A stretch of 64,000 bases of DNA, taken from positions 124,001-188,000 of the forward strand of contig NZ_JABTEL010000003.1 of assembly GCF_013285155.1 (NCBI RefSeq). The letters are read 5' to 3'. Below, piece after piece: positions 53,861 to 61,951 of this stretch. The stretch is from Winogradskyella undariae. Lineage in GTDB: Bacteria; Bacteroidota; Bacteroidia; Flavobacteriales; Flavobacteriaceae. Position 1 is the stretch's first letter, and each line of letters opens with the position of its first letter. A program made the position numbers and the translations under genes. The notes under the pieces were generated by a model, which was not told where the DNA came from, ran no database searches, and saw only the letters and a list, made by a program, of their open reading frames with translations.

Positions 53861-55138
53861 ATGAAAAAAAATATAATCATATTGCTTTCCATTGTTGTTT
53901 TGTTTACTATGTCTTGCAATGAAAATAAAAAAAATACAGAAGCTATAATTCAAATAAAAAAAGAAATGACAGCTAAAGATATATTAGGCAATTCCAATTA
54001 CTTGGCAATTTCATATGGAGGGTATAGAGCGCAATCAAGAACGGTACAACCATCTATAGAGGAATTAAAAGAGGATATGAAAATATTGGCTGCTATGGGA
54101 ATTAAAATTATTAGAACCTATAATGTACAAGAGTCATTTCCGCATGCTTCTAATGTTTTAAAGGCCATTTCAGAACTTAAAGTAGAGGATCCAAATTTTG
54201 AAATGTATGTAATGCTAGGTGCTTGGATTGATTGCGTAAATGCATGGACCGATCAGCCAGTAGATCATAATATAGAAAGTCCTAATAACAAGTCTGAAAT
54301 AGCACGTGCTGTAGCATTGGCCAATCAATATCCAGATATTGTTAAAGTAATAGCAGTTGGTAATGAAGCCATGATAAAATGGGCAACAAGTTATTATGTA
54401 GAGCCTCATATTATTTTAAAATGGGTAAATCATTTACAAGAATTAAAGGCAACAGGGAAGCTTTCAAAAGATATATGGATTACAAGTTCAGACGATTTTA
54501 CCTCTTGGGGAGGTGGTGACGCTAGCTATCATACTGAAGATTTAGCAAAACTTGCTAAAACGGTAGATTATATTTCTATGCATACTTATCCTTATCATAA
54601 TACACACTATAATCCTGCATTTTGGAGAGTTCCAATGGAGGAAGAGCAGCTTTCAAAAGAAGAAAAAGTTGATGCAGCTATGGAGCGTGCCATTACGTTT
54701 GCAAAGCAACAATATGACAGTGTTGCTAATTACATGAGAAGTTTAGGAGTAAATAAACCAATACATATAGGAGAAACAGGTTGGGCAACCACTTCTAAAG
54801 GGTTTTATGGGGCTAATGGCTCTAAAGCAACAGATGAATACAAGCAAAGTTTATATTATAATCAGATGAGAGATTGGACGAATAAAGCAGGTATATCTTG
54901 TTTTTATTTTGAAGCTTTTAATGAGCAATGGAAAGATGCAACACATCCAAATGGCTCTGAAAACCATTTTGGACTTTTTACTATTTCAGGCAAAGCAAAA
55001 TACACAATTTGGGATTTGGTAGATCAAGGAGTATTTAATGGTTTAACCAGAAATGGTAATCCTATAACAAAAACATATGAAGGTAATAAAGACAGTTTAA
55101 TGAAAACTGTTTTAGTACCACCTTCCAAGAACGAATAA
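53861..55138 (+). CDS. GH17 beta-1,3-glucanase-like lipoprotein
   Basis: This 425-residue lipoprotein (lipobox FTMSC) has a TIM-barrel glycosidase domain of GH17. AVGNEAMIKW holds the acid/base E169, and IHIGETGWATTS holds the nucleophile E305. MGIKIIRTYNVQES and DYISMHTYPYHN are typical of the family. It would act on laminarin or its oligomers in the periplasm or at the surface, as an endo- or exo-enzyme. It lies 14 bp after the phosphorylase gene and 21 bp before the GH30 gene. Confidence 0.92.
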   Translation: MKKNIIILLSIVVLFTMSCNENKKNTEAIIQIKKEMTAKDILGNSNYLAISYGGYRAQSRTVQPSIEELKEDMKILAAMGIKIIRTYNVQESFPHASNVLKAISELKVEDPNFEMYVMLGAWIDCVNAWTDQPVDHNIESPNNKSEIARAVALANQYPDIVKVIAVGNEAMIKWATSYYVEPHIILKWVNHLQELKATGKLSKDIWITSSDDFTSWGGGDASYHTEDLAKLAKTVDYISMHTYPYHNTHYNPAFWRVPMEEEQLSKEEKVDAAMERAITFAKQQYDSVANYMRSLGVNKPIHIGETGWATTSKGFYGANGSKATDEYKQSLYYNQMRDWTNKAGISCFYFEAFNEQWKDATHPNGSENHFGLFTISGKAKYTIWDLVDQGVFNGLTRNGNPITKTYEGNKDSLMKTVLVPPSKNE

Positions 55139-55159
55139 TAAATTTAAAGTAATAATACT

Positions 55160-56653
55160 ATGAAAACATTAAAATATGGTATTTATGGTTTGATACTAAT
55201 TACGATGAGTTGTAGTCAAACGGTAAAAGAATTAGAGGTGGAAGTTTACGAAACATCAGCTAGTGGTAATAAATTAACTAAAGTTGAGAATTTCATAAAA
55301 GCAGATACATCTACAATAGTTAAAATTCTACCAGAACAAACCTTTCAAACTATTACTGGTTTTGGAGGTTCGTTTACAGAGTCCTCTGCTTACCTATTAA
55401 ATAAGTTGAGCAAAAAAAATAGAGATACTATTTTACAAGCTTACTTTGCGGAAGATGGTGCACGTTATTCATTAACAAGAACACATATAGCATCTTGTGA
55501 TTTTGCGTTAAGCAATTACACATACGCTCCAGAGCCGGAAGATTTAGAAATGAAGAGTTTCAGTATTGAAGAAGATCGTGAGGATTTAATTCCAATGATA
55601 AAAGAAGCGCAAGCAATTTCAAAAGATGGTTTTAATATAATTGCATCTCCTTGGACATCACCACCATGGATGAAAGATAATAAAGCATTTGTTGGTGGAA
55701 AATTACTGCCAGAATACTACGATACATTTGCGTTATATTTTTCAAAATATCTTGAAGCATATAAAGCAGAAGGTATTAATATTTGGGGTTTAACTCCTGT
55801 TAATGAACCACACGGAAATGGGAATAATTGGGAGAGTATGCATTTTACTCCAGCTGAAGAAACGGATTTTGTAGCGAATCATTTAGGGCCAAAATTAGAG
55901 GCCGATGGTTTTGGAGATGTAAACATTTTAGGGTACGATCAAAATAGAGGAGGTTTAAATGAATGGGTAGACGAAATGTTTAAAGATGAAGCTTCCTCAA
56001 AATATTTTGCAGGAACGGCAATACATTGGTATGAGAGTACTAATGAAGTTCTACCAGAAACGTTACAGTATGCGCATAAAAAAGCACCAAATAAGTATCT
56101 AATAGAAACGGAAGGTTGTGTAGATTCTGAAATTCCTAAATGGCAAGATGATGCATGGTACTGGAAAAAAGAAGCCACAGATTGGGGTTGGGATTGGGCA
56201 TCAGCAGAAGATAAACATTTACACCCTAAATACGCACCTGTTAATAGATATGCAAGAGATATTATTGGTTGTCTAAACAATTGGGTTGACGGTTGGGTAG
56301 ATTGGAATATGGTTTTAGATACCAAAGGTGGGCCAAACTGGTTTGAAAATTGGTGTGTAGCACCAGTTATTGTAGACCCTGAAAAAGATGAGGTTTACTT
56401 TACACCTCTATATTATACTATGGCTCATTTTAGTAAATATATCCGACCAGGATCTGTAATACTTGGAGTAGAAAATAGGGATAAAGCTTTAAAGGTAACT
56501 GCAGCTAAAAATCCGGATGGCTCTATAGCAGTGGTGCTTTTTAATGAAGGTTTTACAGCTAAAAGTTTCGATTTAACTCTTGGTGATGAAACTGTAGCAA
56601 TTTCTATTAGTAAACAAGCTATTCAAACTATTATTATACCAAATAAAAATTAG
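55160..56653 (+). CDS. GH30 beta-glycosidase lipoprotein
   Basis: This 497-residue lipoprotein (lipobox ITMSC) has the GH30 layout: TIM barrel about 60-400 with FGGSFTESSA, SPWTSPPWMK, TPVNEPHGN (acid/base E216) and LIETEGC (nucleophile E318). A C-terminal beta-sandwich follows, with AVVLFNEGF. In laminarin loci GH30 enzymes often remove beta-1,6-linked side glucose, freeing the main chain for GH16, GH17 and the phosphorylase. Glucosylceramidase-like activity is the alternative family function. It is 5 bp from the transporter gene. Confidence 0.93.
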   Translation: MKTLKYGIYGLILITMSCSQTVKELEVEVYETSASGNKLTKVENFIKADTSTIVKILPEQTFQTITGFGGSFTESSAYLLNKLSKKNRDTILQAYFAEDGARYSLTRTHIASCDFALSNYTYAPEPEDLEMKSFSIEEDREDLIPMIKEAQAISKDGFNIIASPWTSPPWMKDNKAFVGGKLLPEYYDTFALYFSKYLEAYKAEGINIWGLTPVNEPHGNGNNWESMHFTPAEETDFVANHLGPKLEADGFGDVNILGYDQNRGGLNEWVDEMFKDEASSKYFAGTAIHWYESTNEVLPETLQYAHKKAPNKYLIETEGCVDSEIPKWQDDAWYWKKEATDWGWDWASAEDKHLHPKYAPVNRYARDIIGCLNNWVDGWVDWNMVLDTKGGPNWFENWCVAPVIVDPEKDEVYFTPLYYTMAHFSKYIRPGSVILGVENRDKALKVTAAKNPDGSIAVVLFNEGFTAKSFDLTLGDETVAISISKQAIQTIIIPNKN

Positions 56654-56658
56654 AAACT

Positions 56659-59016
56659 ATGGAAGTAACCAAAAAAGTTTCAATGGGTAAAAAGATTGCC
56701 TTTGGATTGGGTATGTTGGCAAATCAAATGTTTCCTGCGGCTTTAGGTATTTTCATGGTAGTTTTGGTAAAGGATCTCGGTTTTCCTACTTGGATGTGGG
56801 GAGTTTTGTATTTTTTACCGCGTATTTTCGATTCTATTACAGATCCTATAATGGGGTTTATTTCGGATAATACAAAATCTAGATGGGGAAGAAGACGTCA
56901 TTATGTGTTTATAGGAGCAATAATAATGGGGATTTCTTTTGCCTTTATGTGGCAATTACATAGAGAAAATACTCTCGATTATAATTTTTGGTACTACCTT
57001 ATTTGGTCCTTAATTTTTTACTTAGGATTAACCATATTTAGTGTTCCTTACGTAGCAATGGGTTACGAAATGAGTGATGACTTTCATGAACGTACAAGTA
57101 TTATGGCTGTTTCTCAGTGGATAGGACAATGGGCTTGGGTTTTAGCACCTTGGTTATGGGTGGTTATGTATGATCCTGCATGGTTTGAATCTGGTGATGT
57201 GGCAACTAGAACTTTAGCTATTTGGGTAGCTGTTATTTGTGCACTTTTAGCAATGGTTCCTGCTTTATTTATTAAAGATGAATCAACGCTTCATGACGAT
57301 AGTTTAGTGCCATTGACTATAAGAAACATTGGTAGTAGTCTAAATCAAATCGTTACAGGATTTAAAGAAGCTTTTAGAATAGTGCAATTTAGAAAGTTAT
57401 GTATTTCTACCTTTTTTATATATAATGCTTTTAACACTGTTGCTGCATTTTCATTTTTTATAATTGTTTATTATTTGTTTGATGGTGATGCAGGAAAAGC
57501 ATGGATTTGGCCTACGTTGTTTGGTAGTGTTGGTGCTTTGGTTACGACCTTTATGGTTATTCCTGTGGTAGCTAAGTTATCTAAAACTTTAGGGAAGAAA
57601 AATGCTTTTTTGATTTCTCAAGGTATATCTATTGTTGGTTATATATTACTTTGGTTTCTTTTTGTTCCTGGAAAACCGTACTTGTTTTTAATTGCCTTGC
57701 CTTTCTTTTCTTTTGGTATTGGAGGATTGTTTACAATTATGATGTCGATGACGGCTGATGTTTGTGACTTAGATGAGCTAAATTTTGGGCATAGACGTGA
57801 AGGGATTTTTGGAGCTATATATTGGTGGATGGTAAAATTCGGATTTGCTATTGCAGGAGGCTTAAGTGGTTTAATAATGTATTTAGTAGATTTTACACCA
57901 GATGCGCTAACACAACCTGAAGGAGCAGTGGAAGGTTTACGATTTTTCTTTTCGGCACTTCCTATATTGGGTACCGCTATTGCAATGTATGTAATGAGAG
58001 ATTATGATCTTACAGAAGAGCGTTCACTAGAAATTAAACAAGAGTTAAATAACAGAAAGATTAAAAAGAAAATAAATGCTTTTGTTTCTCCTTATGAAGT
58101 TAATGGGGATAATATGGCGTCTATTTTAAATAATAAAATACACTTAAAAGCTTATAAAGCAATTGATTTTACAGATAAAACGGTTGAGGATCTTAAATCG
58201 CTTTATCGAAATACATTAAATCATAAGTTACATGGTTTGTGTTTTAGTCCTTATGTAGAAGGACAAAATACGGATGATATTTTATCGGAGTCTCAAATTA
58301 AAAGACGTATGGGTATTATTACACCATATACAACTTGGATACGCTCTTTTTCTTGTACAGAAGGAAATGAATTAATACCTAAAGTAGCACATAATAAAGG
58401 TTTAAAATCTATGGTTGGTGCATGGATTAGTAATGATAAAGATAGAAATGAAAGGGAGATTAAACGTCTTGTTACATTGGCAAAAGAAGGTTATGTAGAT
58501 ATTGTAGTTGTAGGGAATGAAGTTTTACTTCGTAATGAAATTTCGGAAGATGAATTAATAACATATATAAATAGGGTTAGAAAAGAGTTATCCGGTTTTA
58601 ATAATGTACAAATAGGTTATGCCGATACTTATTACGAATATTACAAACATCCCAGATTAGTAGATGCTGTAGATGTAGTTTTAGCAAACTGTTATCCTTT
58701 TTGGGAAGGTTATAGTATAGAAGATGCTTTTCAACATTTAAGACAGATGTATGCAATTACACAAATAGTAGCTAAAGATAAAAAAGTTATTATAACAGAA
58801 ACAGGATGGCCAAGTCAAGGACAAACGGTAGAAGATGCTCATCCGTCGCAAGTAAATGCAATGAAGTATTTTGTGCAAACTCAAGAATGGGCCAAAAAAG
58901 AAGGCATTGATATTTTTCATTTTTCTTCTTTTGATGAGTCATGGAAAATAGGAACGGAAGGAGATGTTGGTGCCTCTTGGGGGATTTGGAATAAAAAAGA
59001 AAAGCGCAAAGTGTAA
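56659..59016 (+). CDS. Sugar:cation symporter (GPH/MFS type) fused to a cytoplasmic GH17 domain
   Basis: This is a 785-residue protein. Residues ~1-455 form a 12-helix GPH-type major facilitator (FGLGMLANQMFP, PRIFDSITDPIMGFISDNTKSR, WGRRRHYVFIG). After a charged linker, residues ~480-785 form a GH17-like barrel with VVVGNEVLLRNE (acid/base E621) and IITETGWPSQG (nucleophile E714). There is no stop between the parts. With the usual topology both ends are cytoplasmic, so the glycosidase would meet the sugar as it enters the cell. This fits the cytoplasmic phosphorylase upstream. It ends the operon. Confidence 0.9.
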   Translation: MEVTKKVSMGKKIAFGLGMLANQMFPAALGIFMVVLVKDLGFPTWMWGVLYFLPRIFDSITDPIMGFISDNTKSRWGRRRHYVFIGAIIMGISFAFMWQLHRENTLDYNFWYYLIWSLIFYLGLTIFSVPYVAMGYEMSDDFHERTSIMAVSQWIGQWAWVLAPWLWVVMYDPAWFESGDVATRTLAIWVAVICALLAMVPALFIKDESTLHDDSLVPLTIRNIGSSLNQIVTGFKEAFRIVQFRKLCISTFFIYNAFNTVAAFSFFIIVYYLFDGDAGKAWIWPTLFGSVGALVTTFMVIPVVAKLSKTLGKKNAFLISQGISIVGYILLWFLFVPGKPYLFLIALPFFSFGIGGLFTIMMSMTADVCDLDELNFGHRREGIFGAIYWWMVKFGFAIAGGLSGLIMYLVDFTPDALTQPEGAVEGLRFFFSALPILGTAIAMYVMRDYDLTEERSLEIKQELNNRKIKKKINAFVSPYEVNGDNMASILNNKIHLKAYKAIDFTDKTVEDLKSLYRNTLNHKLHGLCFSPYVEGQNTDDILSESQIKRRMGIITPYTTWIRSFSCTEGNELIPKVAHNKGLKSMVGAWISNDKDRNEREIKRLVTLAKEGYVDIVVVGNEVLLRNEISEDELITYINRVRKELSGFNNVQIGYADTYYEYYKHPRLVDAVDVVLANCYPFWEGYSIEDAFQHLRQMYAITQIVAKDKKVIITETGWPSQGQTVEDAHPSQVNAMKYFVQTQEWAKKEGIDIFHFSSFDESWKIGTEGDVGASWGIWNKKEKRKV

Positions 59017-59040
59017 TTGTTTTAACTTCAGTTAATTATT

Positions 59041-59060
59041 ACCACTACTTTACCACTACA
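59041..59060 (+). promoter_or_regulatory. Two ACCACTAC repeats, 11 bp apart
   Basis: ACCACTAC starts at 59041 and 59052. ACCACTACA differs from ACCTATACA, found before susC, at two of nine positions. A box like GTATGTTTTTTGTA follows at 59164-59177 with 11 of 14 matches. The architecture is looser than at the two other promoters, the box lying 112 bp from the last repeat. The remaining 59061-59286 gap is A+T-rich with no gene. Confidence 0.45.
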
Positions 59061-59286
59061 AACTAATTATTAGGGGAAATAGAGCTTATAAAAATATTAT
59101 GTAAAATACTGATTTTAAGAATGTTATGTATTTATACTTTGTAATAGAAATAGGTGCCTATTTGTATATTTTAAGTAGTGTTAAAATTGTGTAATACTTA
59201 AAAAATATTGCGTAATTTTATTAATATCATAAAAATAACCTATTTAAATAGTATTTTCAACAAAAATTAACAAATAAACAAAAACA

Positions 59287-60864
59287 ATGATTATGAAAAA
59301 ATTTACTTTTTTATTTATGCTATTGGCAGTAACATTTGGGTTCGCCCAAACGCCAACAGATAATGCGGGAACTCCTCCAGCAAGAGAGACCGCAGATGTG
59401 ATTTCTATATTCAGTGATGCGTATACAGATGTTTCGGGAACAGATTTTAATCCAAATTGGGGACAATCTGGTTTTGGTGTAGCAAATACTGCTTTTGACC
59501 CTGGTACAGGTAACTTAGTGTTAGCATATCCAAGTTTTAATTATCAAGGAGTTCAGTTTGGAAGTGCTCAAAATATTTCAGCTATGGAATATTTACATGT
59601 AGATATTTGGATAAATGGGACATTTAATCCTAATGTATTTGTAATTAGTTCAGGAGTAGAAATTGCTCATCCAATAACAAATGCAGGATCAGGCACATGG
59701 ACAAGCGTTGATATTCCTGTATCAGGAATTACTGGAGACATATCAAATACTATTCAATTTAAGTTTGACAATGGTAATGGAACTACTGAAGGTATTTATG
59801 TAGATAACTTATATTTTTGGAAAAATCCAACGGCACCTGGATCAGACGCTACTTTAAGTGATTTACAAATTGATGCTTCTACAATTAGTGGTTTTAATTC
59901 TGGTGTTTTTGATTACACTTATGGTTTAGCTCCTGGAATAACAGATATTCCTCAAATTACTGCTGCGACTTCAACAGATGCAACAGCAACATCTGTAACT
60001 ATAACTCAAGCTACTGTACTTCCAGGTGATGCAACGGTTGTGGTTGTTTCACAAAATGGAATGTTTACAGAAACCTATACTGTTTCGTTTATTTTTGAAG
60101 GACCTCCTTCAGCAGCAGCAGATCCAATAGCTAGAAATGATTGGGATGTTATTTCGTTGTACAGTGATGCTTATACGGATGTTGCAAGTACTTTTGATGC
60201 AGGTTGGTGTGGATTTTCTTCGGTTCAAGAAGTTATGATTTTTGGTAACCCAACTCAAAAATACTTAAATAATGCTTGTCAAGGAATTGTATTAGACACA
60301 GCTGTAGATGCTAGTACTTTTAATACTGCTGCTGGTACTAATTTACATGTTGATGTATACATTGAAGCTGGTACTGATTTAGTTTCTTCTGTTTTTAATT
60401 TGAAACTTGTAAACCAACCAGGTGGTGCAGCATTCGAAATTAATTTAAATGCTGGTTCTTCTCCTGCTTTAGTAGCTGGTAGTTGGATGTCAATTGATAT
60501 CCCTGTTGATTTAACAACTTTTACTGGTTTTAAAGAGTTTGGAATCACTTCTAACCTTCCTAGTAAAGTTTGGTATGATAACCTATATGTATATAGAGCA
60601 CCAACGGTATTAAGTACAGACGAATTTGAATTAGGAAATGTTAGTGTATATCCAAACCCAACAAATTCAGTTTGGAATGTAAAAACTAACAATCAAAACA
60701 TTAGTTTAGTGCAAGTTTTTGATATCTTAGGTAAACAAGTTCTATCTTTAAATCCTAATTCTGCTGAGGTTGTAATTAATGCTTCAGAATTAAATGAAGG
60801 AATTTATCTTGCTAAGATTATATCAGCAAATGGAACTAAAACAATAAAACTGGTAAAAAACTAG
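59287..60864 (+). CDS. Secreted glycan-binding protein with T9SS sorting domain
   Basis: This 525-residue protein has a signal peptide (VTFGFAQ). It has two copies of the recurrent domain (about 34-180, DVISIFSDAYTDVSG; about 285-440, DVISLYSDAYTDVAS), separated by a cadherin-like beta domain (about 185-275). A C-terminal type A sorting domain of the type IX secretion system (about 450-525) has VYPNPTNSVWNV, VFDILGKQV and GIYLAKI. It should be exported and anchored at the cell surface or released. No catalytic motif is seen, so a laminarin-binding role is inferred. A start at 59293 is equally possible. It has its own promoter region and terminator. Confidence 0.85.
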   Translation: MIMKKFTFLFMLLAVTFGFAQTPTDNAGTPPARETADVISIFSDAYTDVSGTDFNPNWGQSGFGVANTAFDPGTGNLVLAYPSFNYQGVQFGSAQNISAMEYLHVDIWINGTFNPNVFVISSGVEIAHPITNAGSGTWTSVDIPVSGITGDISNTIQFKFDNGNGTTEGIYVDNLYFWKNPTAPGSDATLSDLQIDASTISGFNSGVFDYTYGLAPGITDIPQITAATSTDATATSVTITQATVLPGDATVVVVSQNGMFTETYTVSFIFEGPPSAAADPIARNDWDVISLYSDAYTDVASTFDAGWCGFSSVQEVMIFGNPTQKYLNNACQGIVLDTAVDASTFNTAAGTNLHVDVYIEAGTDLVSSVFNLKLVNQPGGAAFEINLNAGSSPALVAGSWMSIDIPVDLTTFTGFKEFGITSNLPSKVWYDNLYVYRAPTVLSTDEFELGNVSVYPNPTNSVWNVKTNNQNISLVQVFDILGKQVLSLNPNSAEVVINASELNEGIYLAKIISANGTKTIKLVKN

Positions 60865-60890
60865 TTTAAATAATTGTTAATACTAATATT

Positions 60891-60918
60891 AAAGAGCGTA
60901 TATTATACGCTCTTTTTT
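60891..60918 (+). terminator. Terminator after the T9SS protein gene
   Basis: AAAGAGCGTA (60891-60900) pairs perfectly with TACGCTCTTT (60906-60915), with a T-run after it. It separates the secreted protein gene from the LacI gene, whose start lies 24 bp downstream. Confidence 0.85.
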
Positions 60919-60941
60919 ATTTTAACGAAAAAGCTTAAATA

Positions 60942-61946
60942 ATGACAACACTTAAAGAATTAGCAGCACTTTTAAATATATCGGTTTCAACAGTTTCAAA
61001 GGCACTAAATGATAGCCATGAAATTAGTGAAAAAACAAGAGTACGTGTCAAGGAATTAGCGACTAAACTAAACTATAAACCAAATAGAATAGCGCAACAA
61101 TTAAAAACAAATAAGTCAAAAACGATCGGTGTTATTCTTCCAACAGTTACAAATCCTTTTTTTGCTGAAGTATTGCATGGTATAGAAATGGAGGCGACCC
61201 GAAGTGGTTATGATATTATTGTTTGTCTTTCAAATGAAACTTTACATAAGGAAAAACGAAGTTTAGAGTTACTTGCTAATGGAAGTGTTGATGGCTTTAT
61301 TATAGCTGTAGCAAGAGAGAGTCAAGTAAAGGGAGAAATTGATCATATAGTCTCTACTATAAATAGTAAAAAACCTGTATTAATGTTTGATAGGATTGTA
61401 GATGATATAGAATGTAATAAAGTCATTGTAGATGATTTTCAATCTGTATATGACGCTACTGAGCATTTAATTGTTAATGATAAAAGGAAGCATATTCTTA
61501 TGGTTAGTAATATAGAAGAATTAAGCGTAGGGAAACTAAGAATTGAGGGGTATGCTAAGGCTCTTAAAGATCATAATCTTGACGTTAATATTCTAAATTT
61601 AGATAATGCGCTTGATATGGATATTGAAGAAAAAATATGTAAATATTTAAAAGCGAACCCTTCAATAGACGCTATATTGTCTATTGATCATGTTACTGGA
61701 ATTGTTGCCATTAATATGGCTAAAAAATTGGGTATAAAAATACCTGAAGATTTATCTGTTGTTGGTTTTGGTTATGAGCATACTCAAGTATTATCGAGTC
61801 CTAAAATTTCAATTATACATCAGAAGGCACACAAAATAGGAGAAATATCTACTAAATTATTGATAGATAATATCAATAATGAAGATTTAGAATTGCAAAC
61901 TATTATGGTGCCAAGTGAACTTAAATTAAGTGAGTCTGTTAAGTAA
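60942..61946 (+). CDS. LacI-family transcriptional regulator
   Basis: This 334-residue protein begins with a classic LacI helix-turn-helix: TTLKELAALLNISVSTVSKALN, then KPNRIAQQLKTNKS hinge. A periplasmic-binding-protein-like sensor domain follows (about 60-334; IGVILPTVTNPFFAEVLHGIE; LSVVGFGYEHTQVLSSPKISII). It should bind a sugar or sugar phosphate in the cytoplasm and change affinity for palindromic operators. ATCGAT-centred palindromes at 44261-44290 are candidates. Its place right after the laminarin genes suggests it responds to a breakdown product and works alongside the SusR-like sensor. Confidence 0.93.
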   Translation: MTTLKELAALLNISVSTVSKALNDSHEISEKTRVRVKELATKLNYKPNRIAQQLKTNKSKTIGVILPTVTNPFFAEVLHGIEMEATRSGYDIIVCLSNETLHKEKRSLELLANGSVDGFIIAVARESQVKGEIDHIVSTINSKKPVLMFDRIVDDIECNKVIVDDFQSVYDATEHLIVNDKRKHILMVSNIEELSVGKLRIEGYAKALKDHNLDVNILNLDNALDMDIEEKICKYLKANPSIDAILSIDHVTGIVAINMAKKLGIKIPEDLSVVGFGYEHTQVLSSPKISIIHQKAHKIGEISTKLLIDNINNEDLELQTIMVPSELKLSESVK

Positions 61947-61951
61947 TTATG

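Noticed and set aside
55939..56325. 128-codon minus-strand frame inside the GH30 gene
   Set aside because: It lies fully inside a convincing GH30 catalytic domain and has no protein-like features.
60279..60692. 137-codon minus-strand frame inside the T9SS protein gene
   Set aside because: Shadow of a gene with clear domains on the other strand.
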